From Bacillota bacterium (lineage in GTDB: Bacteria; Bacillota; Clostridia; Oscillospirales; Ruminococcaceae), in assembly GCA_023457175.1 (NCBI GenBank), contig JAEWMM010000079.1:1-5904 (forward strand): a stretch of 5,904 nt of DNA. Reading direction: 5' to 3'. A program made the translations under genes and the position numbers. The notes below the pieces were generated by a model that was not told the origin of the DNA, made no database searches, and worked only from the letters and a program-made list of their open reading frames with translations. Shown one piece after another: positions 1 to 4,991 of this stretch (positions within the stretch are counted from its first letter, which is position 1; each line of letters opens with the position of its first letter).

Positions 1-525
1 GTTTTGGGGCGGGGCGGCTTTATGCTCAAGGGATTGAGCCTGCTTGACCCGGCCACGGGAAAGGGAAAGACCGGCCCCGCGTGGACGGTGGGAGCGCAGG
101 TCGTCGAGGTGGAAGCAGATTTAAAAACCTGTACCTACCGCATTCTTAACGCGTCTACTGTTATCGATGTCGGCAAGGTGATCAACCATGAATCGATGCG
201 GGGTATGATAGCGGGCGGCATGTCGATGGGCCTGAGTATGGCCAGCCGGGAGGGTTATGCCTATGACGAAAAAGGCATTCCAAGGTTGCCCAATCTGCGC
301 ACCTATAAGCTGATGCATATTGGGCAGGAGCCGGATTATCGCGTGGGCTTTGTGGAAACGCCGCAGGAGGACTCGCCCTATGGCGTGCGCAGCTATTCCG
401 AGCACGGCATCATCGGCATGGCTGCGGCGCTCGGCAACGCGTTGTCCGCAGCCTTTGGCAAACAGCTGACCACGCTGCCCCTTAAGCCCGAAACCATCTG
501 GCAAACGCCGTCGGAGGGATGCTGA
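1..525 (+). CDS. Xanthine dehydrogenase-family molybdopterin-binding subunit, C-terminal part (5' truncated)
   Basis: This is the last 174 codons of the large catalytic subunit of a molybdenum hydroxylase; the start lies left of the window. The family hydroxylates purines, aldehydes or other N-heterocycles with water at a Mo-pyranopterin centre. Visible family features are the GAQVVEVEAD strand near residues 31-40, the ASTVIDVGKVIN segment near 51-62, the glycine-rich GMIAGGMSMGLS stretch near 68-79, and the terminal block PYGVRSYSEHGIIGM followed by LGNAL and the LPLKPETIW tail. E134 of this fragment sits where the family has its catalytic glutamate; the usual Gly before it is Ser here. The stop overlaps the preferred start of the FAD subunit gene by one base (TGATG), which implies coupled translation. 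The subunit order Mo-FAD-FeS matches E. coli xdhABC. The substrate is not determined, and xanthine is only the default guess. Family assignment is firm. Confidence 0.93.
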   Translation, partial: VLGRGGFMLKGLSLLDPATGKGKTGPAWTVGAQVVEVEADLKTCTYRILNASTVIDVGKVINHESMRGMIAGGMSMGLSMASREGYAYDEKGIPRLPNLRTYKLMHIGQEPDYRVGFVETPQEDSPYGVRSYSEHGIIGMAAALGNALSAAFGKQLTTLPLKPETIWQTPSEGC

Positions 526-1364
526 TGATTGCTCATGACCTTATCTATTGCCGACCGGACACACTGCAAGAAGCGGCAGATACCTTTTTACAGCTTCAAT
601 CAGAGGGGAAAACGGCGCTGTATTACGCGGGCGGCAGCGAGATCATCACGCTGTGCCGTACCGGCAGCATCCGGCCCGACGCCATCATTGATATCAAGCG
701 CATTCCGGAGTGTATGTCATTGTTCACCGACGGGCAGGCGCTTCATATCGGCTCGGCCTGTACGCTCAGCCAGATCAGCACCTCCAAGCGCTTTTTGCTC
801 TTGGGCCTTTCCTGCGGCAGAATTGCGGACCATACCAATCAGTGCCGGATCACGCTGGGCGGCAACCTGTGCGGCAGCATCATCTACCGCGAAACCAGTC
901 TGCCGCTTCTGTTGGCCGATGCGGACACAACGCTTTTCGGGCCAATGGGGGTGCGCACGGTGCCCTTTCAAAGCGTCTTTGACGGGCGGATGCGGCTGAG
1001 ACCGGGCGAGCTGATCGTAGCGGTTCATCTGCCCGTCTGGGCTTTATCCGCGCGGCATTTTCATATTAAAAAGACGGCGAATGAGAAAATTGATTATCCC
1101 TTGGTCAGCGTGGCGGCGCTGTGCAAGGGCGATCAGTTGCGTGTCGGCTTTTCGGGCATTTGTTCCCATCCTTTTCGAAACCAAGCGATTGAGGCGGTGC
1201 TCAATGACCGGACGAAGCCCTGCCAAGAGAGGGTAGAGCTGGCGACCGTCCTGTTGCCCGAACCGGCCCGAACCGATGTGGAGGGGTTGGGTGAATACCG
1301 GCTGTTCGTATGGAAGAACACGCTGCAAGCGCTTTTGGAGGAGTGGGAAAATGGTACGGTATGA
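525..1364 (+). CDS. Xanthine dehydrogenase-family FAD-binding subunit
   Basis: This 279-residue protein is the medium, FAD-carrying subunit of the three-part molybdenum hydroxylase (CoxM/XdhB type). It takes electrons from the 2Fe-2S subunit and passes them to the final acceptor. Two flavin-binding signatures are visible: YYAGGSEI near residues 33-40 (family AGGTDL-type loop) and RITLGGNLCGSI near 108-119 (family TIGGNL loop). A C-terminal CoxM-like domain follows from about residue 170. Length is normal for the family (about 270-300). ATG codons occur at 519 and 525 in the same frame. I chose 525 because the GGAGGG site at 513-518 is 6-7 bases upstream of it but almost touches 519. The gene overlaps the upstream subunit by 1 base and the downstream 2Fe-2S gene by 14 bases, so all three are one operon with coupled translation. 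No frame damage is seen. Confidence 0.93.
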   Translation: MIAHDLIYCRPDTLQEAADTFLQLQSEGKTALYYAGGSEIITLCRTGSIRPDAIIDIKRIPECMSLFTDGQALHIGSACTLSQISTSKRFLLLGLSCGRIADHTNQCRITLGGNLCGSIIYRETSLPLLLADADTTLFGPMGVRTVPFQSVFDGRMRLRPGELIVAVHLPVWALSARHFHIKKTANEKIDYPLVSVAALCKGDQLRVGFSGICSHPFRNQAIEAVLNDRTKPCQERVELATVLLPEPARTDVEGLGEYRLFVWKNTLQALLEEWENGTV

Positions 1365-1827
1365 GGGAAAAGTAAAGGTGTCGATTCAAGTCAACGGAGA
1401 GACCCACGAGGTTTTGGTACGCCCTGCCGATTTGCTGCTCGACGTGCTGCGCCAGCAGCTTGGGCTCACCGCCGCCAAGCCCGGATGCCTCAACGGCGAC
1501 TGCGGCGCCTGTACCGTCATGGTGGACGGATGGCCGGCCAAGTCCTGCCTGATGCTGGCCGTAGAAGCCGAAAACCATGAGATTCTCACAGTGGAGGGCC
1601 TTGGCGCAAACGCGCCGATTCAAAGGGCGTTTGTAGATTGCAACGCTTTTCAGTGCGGGTATTGCACCTCAGGGTTTCTGATGGTTTGCCATGCGCTTCA
1701 ACAGCAGCATCCTGTGTTGCCCGAGGAATATGTGGTGGAGGAGTGGCTTCAGTCCAACCTTTGTCGCTGTACCAGCTACAAAGAGATACGCAAGGCCGTC
1801 CTGACCATGTATGATATCTCATCATAA
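1351..1827 (+). CDS. Xanthine dehydrogenase-family 2Fe-2S subunit
   Basis: This 158-residue protein is the small electron-transfer subunit (CoxS type), linking the Mo centre to FAD through two 2Fe-2S clusters. The N-terminal plant-ferredoxin-like domain carries C46, C51, C54 and C66 (GCLNGDCGACTV then SC). The C-terminal helical domain carries C102, C105, C138 and C140 (QCGYC and LCRC). All eight expected ligands are present and the length is typical (about 150-165). The open frame extends upstream to 1276, but the ATG at 1351 is preferred: it has GGAGGAG at 1337-1343 with a 7-base spacer, and the protein then begins just before the ferredoxin-fold strand VSIQVNGE. It overlaps the end of the FAD gene by 14 bases and is the last gene of the operon, 7 bases before the terminator stem. 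The protein looks intact. Confidence 0.96.
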   Translation: MVRYEGKVKVSIQVNGETHEVLVRPADLLLDVLRQQLGLTAAKPGCLNGDCGACTVMVDGWPAKSCLMLAVEAENHEILTVEGLGANAPIQRAFVDCNAFQCGYCTSGFLMVCHALQQQHPVLPEEYVVEEWLQSNLCRCTSYKEIRKAVLTMYDISS

Positions 1828-1834
1828 GCAATAC

Positions 1835-1880
1835 AAAAAATCCCGAAAGGCAGTTCATAAGCAGCGCTTCGGGATTTTTT
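1835..1880. terminator. Bidirectional intrinsic terminator between convergent operons
   Basis: A perfect 13-base inverted repeat pairs AAAAAATCCCGAA (1835-1847) with TTCGGGATTTTTT (1868-1880), leaving a 20-base loop. On both strands the GC-containing stem is followed by a run of T, so it can end the hydroxylase operon on the plus strand and the YIEGIA unit on the minus strand, whose last stop codon lies at 1911-1913. The stem starts 7 bases after the 2Fe-2S stop codon. The GC core is short (CCCG/CGGG), so efficiency is a guess. Confidence 0.85.
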
Positions 1881-1910
1881 TGTGGCTATTTTCTCTAATA
1901 AAAAATACGC

Positions 1911-2084
1911 TTACTTGACAAGCAGGTGATCCCCGTTTTTCATTTGCAGAACACTCGCTTCAAAGGATTCGGCCAGAACCTCAAGGAACTCCTGCCGCGC
2001 CTCGTCATTTGGCATGTTAAGCGCCAGAGGGTTGCCCGTAATAACCCGATCGGGACAATCGGTGATATATAAAAGAATTTCCAC
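1911..2084 (-). CDS. Small YIEGIA-associated protein (57 aa), GTG start
   Basis: This short gene encodes 57 residues beginning MEILLYITDCPDRVITGNP and ending NGDHLLVK. It starts at GTG (2082-2084) with GGGAGGG 10 bases upstream, only 5 bases after the stop of the YIEGIA gene, so the two are almost certainly co-transcribed and translationally coupled. No other usable start exists in the frame. The protein is soluble-looking: a hydrophobic first strand, a single Cys at residue 10, an acidic helix-like middle (DEARQEFLEVLAESFEAS) and a final hydrophobic strand. From memory, public annotations describe a short protein in this position as a capping complex subunit for YIEGIA; I could not verify that by search, so the name is an inference from context, size and order. 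Biochemical function is unknown to me. The convergent terminator at 1835-1880 lies just downstream. Confidence 0.82.
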   Translation of the reverse strand: MEILLYITDCPDRVITGNPLALNMPNDEARQEFLEVLAESFEASVLQMKNGDHLLVK

Positions 2085-2089
2085 GCGCG

Positions 2090-2986
2090 CTATGCCCTCC
2101 CGTTTGAACGCTTGCGGACGCTTTCTAAAATAGGCGTGCTGCGCACAGCTTCTAATATTTTTTCCCGGTCATTGATAATGGGCACAAAAGCGACGACGAT
2201 TCTGCCGTCAGAAAAACTGCGCTTGGTAAAGGACAGTTCCTTGGTGCCGAAGGATCGTGCGGCGTCATACAAAGCAGCGGCGCGCTGGCCGCTGTTTTCC
2301 AGCGTGAGCCGCTGCTTGTCCGATTTTGGCGTTGCAACCAACGCGACGCCTTCCTTCTTAAAAAGCGCCTGCCTTTTGGTCAGCCCCAGCATGCCGGTTA
2401 CCCAAATATCATCCACATAGAGCTCAGAACCCCTGACGTCAATTTTTCCAAAATCAAGGGTGCAGATATCGCCGATGCACTTCCCCTTTGTAAAGCGTAT
2501 CATGGCCCAGATCAAAACGGCGCCGACGGTTATGGCCACCGCAATATTGACCCAGATGTTCTCGCTCTCAATAAAATAAAGCGTCAAAACGGTGCCCAGA
2601 GACGTCAACAGGCAGATATAATTCCTTGATTCAAAGGTTTTGGAGATGCCGTCGATATAAGCGCTTCCGCGCGGCGCAAAGCCGACCGGATCCACCTGCT
2701 CTAGGCTTTCCTGAATCTGCTTGCGAATATCCCGAAAATGCTGTACCGCCAGCATCAGAAAAGTAATGGCGGCAAAATCGTTTGAGAGCAGGGACGGAAT
2801 CGCCACCGACCCAAGGCTGGCCGCAAAAAAACCGGTAACAAGGTTAATAAAATAGCTGTTGGGGTAGCTGGGTACCTGCCGCGAGTCAATGCGCAGCGTA
2901 AGAAAACGCGCTGCCGTACCCATGATGATTCCCAAAACAATCCGAATCAGTGTCAGTGCAGGAATGCTTTCAATTTCCGGCGTCAT
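2090..2986 (-). CDS. YIEGIA-family multi-pass membrane protein
   Basis: This 298-residue protein has the signature YIDGISKTFESRNY at about residues 110-123, which I recognise as the YIEGIA motif that names a family of uncharacterised Bacilli/Clostridia membrane proteins. The N-terminal half is membrane-embedded, with hydrophobic stretches near 9-28, 44-66, 70-82, 122-140 and 143-164. A positively charged helix (HFRDIRKQ) sits between the third stretch and the motif. The C-terminal 130 residues form a polar, presumably soluble domain with mixed strands and helices. GTG at 2989 and ATG at 2986 are adjacent candidate starts; I chose the ATG because CTCCTT (2993-2998, reading AAGGAG on the coding strand) is then 6 bases away instead of 3. 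It is the first gene of a two-gene unit with the 57-residue protein. Function is unknown; a role in sporulation is sometimes assumed for such families but nothing here proves it. Confidence 0.88.
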   Translation of the reverse strand: MTPEIESIPALTLIRIVLGIIMGTAARFLTLRIDSRQVPSYPNSYFINLVTGFFAASLGSVAIPSLLSNDFAAITFLMLAVQHFRDIRKQIQESLEQVDPVGFAPRGSAYIDGISKTFESRNYICLLTSLGTVLTLYFIESENIWVNIAVAITVGAVLIWAMIRFTKGKCIGDICTLDFGKIDVRGSELYVDDIWVTGMLGLTKRQALFKKEGVALVATPKSDKQRLTLENSGQRAAALYDAARSFGTKELSFTKRSFSDGRIVVAFVPIINDREKILEAVRSTPILESVRKRSNGRA

Positions 2987-3035
2987 CACGTTCTCCTTAC
3001 AATATCGCTAGCGGTGATCTCCTGAATATGTAAAT

Positions 3036-3066
3036 ATTATATCTTGCATGCGATGATTTATTCCAA
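3036..3066 (-). promoter_or_regulatory. Candidate promoter of the YIEGIA unit
   Basis: Read on the minus strand, a perfect TATAAT (3036-3041) lies about 50 bases before the YIEGIA start, with TTGGAA (3061-3066) 19 bases further upstream as a possible -35. The spacing is longer than ideal. A GCATGC followed by CATATTCA in the same stretch faintly resembles forespore-sigma elements, but with the wrong spacing. This is a tentative call. Confidence 0.35.
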
Positions 3067-3384
3067 GGCAAGAGATTTGTAATTGGGTCTTGAAAATGCG
3101 CGTGAAATCTCTGCCGTCAACCAAGACGGGGGTGCGATAGGGCGGTGTATTGAGTTATAGCCGCGTCACCCGGTAAGTCTTAAAATAGTATAGGGAATAT
3201 GCCGGAATAGCAATTTTATACAATGCGTCAGTCAGGTCAAAAACCGCATCAAAAGCCGATATCTGGCTGATTGATGCGGTTTTGCGTTTGTGAAAATGCA
3301 ATAACCAAAAATCCATCTGCGGATTTATTTTTATAAAACCGCCTGGGGTATACACAAAAATGGCCGGACTGCTCAGTATAAGAA
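3067..3384. other. Gene-poor intergenic stretch
   Basis: No convincing coding sequence is found on either strand here. A 66-codon minus-strand frame (3155-3355) has no ribosome binding site and runs straight through the strong hairpin at 3240-3283, so it is not accepted. The only clear structure is that hairpin. No tRNA fold or riboswitch core was recognised. Confidence 0.5.
3239..3283. terminator. Strong orphan hairpin, possible terminator
   Basis: AAAACCGCATCAA (3240-3252) pairs perfectly with TTGATGCGGTTTT (3271-3283), and an inner AGCC/GGCT (3254-3257 with 3265-3268) extends the stem around a 7-base loop. On the minus strand the stem is followed by TTTTTGACC, on the plus strand by TTTTGCGTTTG, so it could act in either direction, somewhat better on the minus strand. 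No gene ends next to it. It may insulate the YIEGIA promoter from transcription coming from the right, or end an unannotated RNA. Confidence 0.6.
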
Positions 3385-3409
3385 AAGCACCTGCTCGTCA
3401 CAGGTGCTT
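3385..3409 (-). terminator. Intrinsic terminator of the 44-residue peptide gene
   Basis: AAGCACCTG (3385-3393) pairs perfectly with CAGGTGCTT (3401-3409) around a 7-base loop. Read on the minus strand, the stem runs into TTTTCTTATA, a good T-tract. It begins about 21 bases after the stop codon (3431-3433) of the small acidic peptide gene, the expected position for that gene's terminator. Confidence 0.8.
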
Positions 3410-3430
3410 AACTAATCTTAGGTATAAAAT

Positions 3431-3565
3431 TTATTTCTCGTCCGCATCTTCAGTGGCATCTTTGCAGCCTTGAGCGCTGAATTCGGCGGAGCAGGCGACA
3501 TCAGCCGACTGATAATCATCGTCCTTAGGAGCCGCAACTGCAATAACTTTATCATCAATAGCCAT
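3431..3565 (-). CDS. Small acidic two-cysteine protein of unknown function (44 aa)
   Basis: This short gene encodes 44 residues, beginning MAIDDKVIAVAAPKDDD and ending KDATEDADEK. I do not recognise a family. It is very acidic (12 Asp/Glu against 4 Lys, net about -8), has two cysteines (C25 and C34, eight residues between them) and no signal peptide or membrane segment. Its reality rests on the surrounding signals: AAGGTGG ribosome binding site (3575-3581 in plus coordinates) with a 9-base spacer, a consensus-like promoter at 3601-3630, and a terminator 21 bases after the stop. That makes a complete single-gene transcription unit, divergent from the phosphodiesterase gene. Possibilities include a small metal- or redox-linked protein, or a precursor of a modified peptide. 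No modifying enzyme or transporter is in view, so the precursor idea is speculative. A 73-codon frame on the same strand (3418-3639) overlaps it but lacks start signals. Confidence 0.72.
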   Translation of the reverse strand: MAIDDKVIAVAAPKDDDYQSADVACSAEFSAQGCKDATEDADEK

Positions 3566-3600
3566 AGTCTACTACCACCTTCAAATATTATTATAAAAAT

Positions 3601-3630
3601 ATAATAACATAACCGGACAAGCGCTGTCAA
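3601..3630 (-). promoter_or_regulatory. Sigma-A type promoter of the 44-residue peptide gene
   Basis: On the minus strand a perfect TTGACA (TGTCAA at 3625-3630) is followed after 18 bases by TATTAT (ATAATA at 3601-3606), five of six matches to the -10 consensus. This would start RNA near 3594 and give a short AT-rich leader of about 30 bases before the ATG at 3565. It is the best-looking promoter in the window and suggests strong vegetative expression. Confidence 0.75.
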
Positions 3631-3703
3631 CACGGACACAGCTGCCGCAATTACCCGCAGACAGCCGCCTCATAAGCGGGCGATGCACAAGGGGTCTAAA
3701 AAT

Positions 3704-3735
3704 ATTTATATTATCATTTGCGCCACAATATAAAT
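3704..3735. repeat. AT-rich 9-bp inverted repeat between divergent genes
   Basis: ATTTATATT (3704-3712) and AATATAAAT (3727-3735) are perfect inverted copies separated by 14 bases, located between the divergent peptide gene and the phosphodiesterase gene, 57 bases before the latter. It could be an operator or part of its promoter. Being pure A/T in an AT-rich spacer it may also be chance. Confidence 0.3.
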
Positions 3736-3791
3736 TAGAAATGTAAGCTTATTCCGGTTCAATGTACGATATATACTTGAGGAATATTGAT

Positions 3792-4598
3792 ATGAAAATA
3801 ATTAAAAAAGCGTACATAAAAGGCATTGCTGTAATAGTCGTTTTGGTTTTGGGAATTTTAGGCGCTATCATAAGATTCAATTTCTTTGACGCGCGGGAGA
3901 TTCCCTTTTTAACCGCCGCATATATAGCGCACAGGGGCGCCTATACGCGGCAAATTCCGGAGAATTCTCTTGCGGCCTTTCAAAATGCAATAGACAAGGG
4001 CGTTTCTATTGAACTGGATGTGACCAAGACCAAGGACGGCTATCCGATTGTATTCCATGACGCGCGTTTGGAAAGGCTGACAAACGGGCACGGAAAGGTC
4101 AAAGATACTAAGCTCGCTGAGCTTGAGCAGTTGGTATTAAAAAACTCAAATGAGAAAATTCCAACACTGGCCCAAACGCTGACACTCGTTGATGGAAAAG
4201 CGGCCTTATTAATCGAAATAAAAAACAACGGCTTACCGGGCCGGCTGGAACAGCGTGTTTTAAAAGATCTGCAAAACTATCATGGTGACGTTGCCATTCA
4301 ATCCTTTAACCCTTTGGTGGTCAGGTGGTTCAGAAAAAAGGCGCCTGCCTATAACGCTGGGCTGATACTGGGAGAAGCGCGGATAAAAAAGCTGCGTCTG
4401 ATGCGTGACAACGTCTATTCGTTTATCGCCGCGCCTAATTTTCTGGTTTATCAATATGATATTTTCAGAACCGATAAAACACTGCACAATATGCAGGAAA
4501 AAGGCCTGTTGGTCATTCCGTACACCTTGAACGTAAAAGCTTTAGAGGAACTGATTTGGCTCAATCTCGATACCGCAATCATTCATTTGGAGGAATAA
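3792..4598 (+). CDS. Membrane-anchored glycerophosphodiester phosphodiesterase-family protein
   Basis: The 268-residue product belongs to the GDPD family, which hydrolyses glycerophosphodiesters to glycerol 3-phosphate and an alcohol using a divalent metal in a TIM barrel. An N-terminal hydrophobic segment (about residues 8-28) probably anchors it with the barrel outside the cell. Key residues are present: H47-R48-G49 (AHRGA), E57-N58 (PENSLAAF), E74 and D76 (IELDV), H89-D90 (FHDARLERLTNG), E142 and K144 (IEIK), and QSF at 160-162. ATG 3792 is preferred over 3762 because TGAGGA (3778-3783) sits 8 bases before it. The C-terminus is unusual: the family's common final motif, a Trp-containing strand then I-T-D-P, is replaced by VIPYTLN and IIHLEE, where the protein stops. 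Base composition is AT-richer than the hydroxylase operon. It appears to be a single-gene unit. The exact substrate, possibly teichoic acid or lipid-derived, is unknown. Confidence 0.9.
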   Translation: MKIIKKAYIKGIAVIVVLVLGILGAIIRFNFFDAREIPFLTAAYIAHRGAYTRQIPENSLAAFQNAIDKGVSIELDVTKTKDGYPIVFHDARLERLTNGHGKVKDTKLAELEQLVLKNSNEKIPTLAQTLTLVDGKAALLIEIKNNGLPGRLEQRVLKDLQNYHGDVAIQSFNPLVVRWFRKKAPAYNAGLILGEARIKKLRLMRDNVYSFIAAPNFLVYQYDIFRTDKTLHNMQEKGLLVIPYTLNVKALEELIWLNLDTAIIHLEE

Positions 4599-4728
4599 AA
4601 GCAAATATCATTGCCTTTAGACCTGTTTCCTTGTCAAAAACAGTTTTGCCATGAGAACGGCTGCTCCAAGGAGATAAAAATTTGAACCATGACGCTTTGC
4701 GCATAATCATTTTGTAGCCGTAAGCAGC

Positions 4729-4745
4729 ACAGGCCGGACGCCTGT
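4729..4745. repeat. Short perfect hairpin
   Basis: ACAGGC (4729-4734) pairs with GCCTGT (4740-4745) around the 5-base loop CGGAC. It is the first of four hairpins in a row. On its own it could be chance, but the position beside the stronger ones makes it part of a likely structured transcript. Confidence 0.45.
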
Positions 4746-4766
4746 AGTAAAGAAACAGCATAGCCG

Positions 4767-4796
4767 CGCCGTACAGGAAATGGTTTCTGTACGGCG
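4767..4796. repeat. 10-bp perfect hairpin upstream of the main terminator-like stem
   Basis: CGCCGTACAG (4767-4776) pairs perfectly with CTGTACGGCG (4787-4796), and inner G-U/A-T pairs lengthen the stem to about 13 pairs around a 4-base loop. It is followed by TTTCTAAGC, a poor T-tract, so it is not a classical terminator alone. It lies 5 bases before the 18-bp hairpin. Confidence 0.65.
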
Positions 4797-4801
4797 TTTC
4801 T

Positions 4802-4845
4802 AAGCTGCAAAGCACCGATGGAACAATCGGTGCTTTGCAGCTTTT
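4802..4845 (+). terminator. 18-bp perfect hairpin, likely terminator
   Basis: AAGCTGCAAAGCACCGAT (4802-4819) pairs without mismatch with 4826-4843 around the 6-base loop GGAACA, and the plus strand continues TTTTATA. It probably ends transcription from the phosphodiesterase gene, although it lies about 200 bases after that stop codon, which is unusually far. The stem is longer than most intrinsic terminators. Confidence 0.65.
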
Positions 4846-4848
4846 ATA

Positions 4849-4902
4849 CCGTGGGCCTTGTTGCGCAGCGGAAGGAAAATAATCCACGGCTGAAAGATAT
4901 TT
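4849..4902 (+). other. Possible interrupted stem-loop with T-tract
   Basis: CCGTGG (4849-4854) can pair with CCACGG (4884-4889), and inside it CCTT (4856-4859) with AAGG (4872-4875). The plus strand then runs through CTGAAAGATATTTTTT. This could be a further terminator or the end of a small structured RNA upstream of the lipoprotein. The pairings are short and unproven. Confidence 0.3.
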
Positions 4903-4923
4903 TTTAAATGTCATACTTTTGTC

Positions 4924-4942
4924 AAATTTAAATATTAAATTT
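4924..4942. promoter_or_regulatory. AT-rich palindrome in the lipoprotein leader
   Basis: AAATTTAA (4924-4931) and TTAAATTT (4935-4942) form a perfect 8-bp palindrome with a 3-base centre, beginning at the last base of a TTGTCA (4919-4924) that could be a -35 element. A convincing -10 at 17 bases (TAACCT) is missing. It may be an operator for the lipoprotein gene about 50 bases downstream, or AT-rich chance. Confidence 0.3.
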
Positions 4943-4991
4943 AACCTTAGAAATGTGAAATTAATAACGATACAATTTGGAGGTACATAAC

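Larger units (their letters stand above)
4599..4991. other. Non-coding interval rich in inverted repeats
   Basis: I accept no gene in these 393 bases. A 111-codon minus-strand frame (4579-4914) overlaps the phosphodiesterase end, crosses two perfect hairpins and has no ribosome binding site. The interval instead contains successive inverted repeats at 4729-4745, 4767-4796, 4802-4843 and 4849-4889, then an AT-rich leader containing a palindrome at 4924-4942 and the ribosome binding site of the lipoprotein gene. Confidence 0.5.

Noticed and set aside
1201..1623. 140-codon minus-strand frame across the FAD and 2Fe-2S genes
   Set aside because: Antisense shadow in GC-rich coding DNA; it crosses a gene boundary and shows no domain.
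2112..2420. 102-codon plus-strand frame opposite the YIEGIA gene
   Set aside because: Antisense shadow of a recognised family protein with no start signals of its own.
3155..3355. 66-codon minus-strand open frame
   Set aside because: GTG start without a ribosome binding site, and the frame runs through the strong hairpin at 3240-3283, which explains its codons better.
3418..3639. 73-codon minus-strand frame overlapping the acidic peptide gene
   Set aside because: It starts inside the promoter of the 44-codon gene, so it would lack its own leader, and has no ribosome binding site. The shorter frame has all expected signals.
3654..3681. CCCGC and GCGGG inverted repeat upstream of the peptide promoter
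   Set aside because: Only 5 base pairs with an 18-base loop and no T-tract; expected by chance.
4617..4706. Minus-strand fragment reading NFYLLGAAVLMAKLF then TRKQV and stop, resembling the end of a membrane protein
   Set aside because: Only about 29 codons between stops with no usable start codon or ribosome binding site. It could be a gene remnant, but the sequence is too short to support a pseudogene call.
4579..4914. 111-codon minus-strand open frame
   Set aside because: It overlaps the end of the phosphodiesterase gene, crosses two perfect hairpins, has no ribosome binding site before its ATG, and its protein shows no recognisable domain.
4919..4976. Possible lipoprotein promoters (TTGTCA at 4919, TACAAT at 4971)
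   Set aside because: TTGTCA has no good -10 at 16-18 bases, and TACAAT sits so close to the ribosome binding site that the transcript would exclude it.
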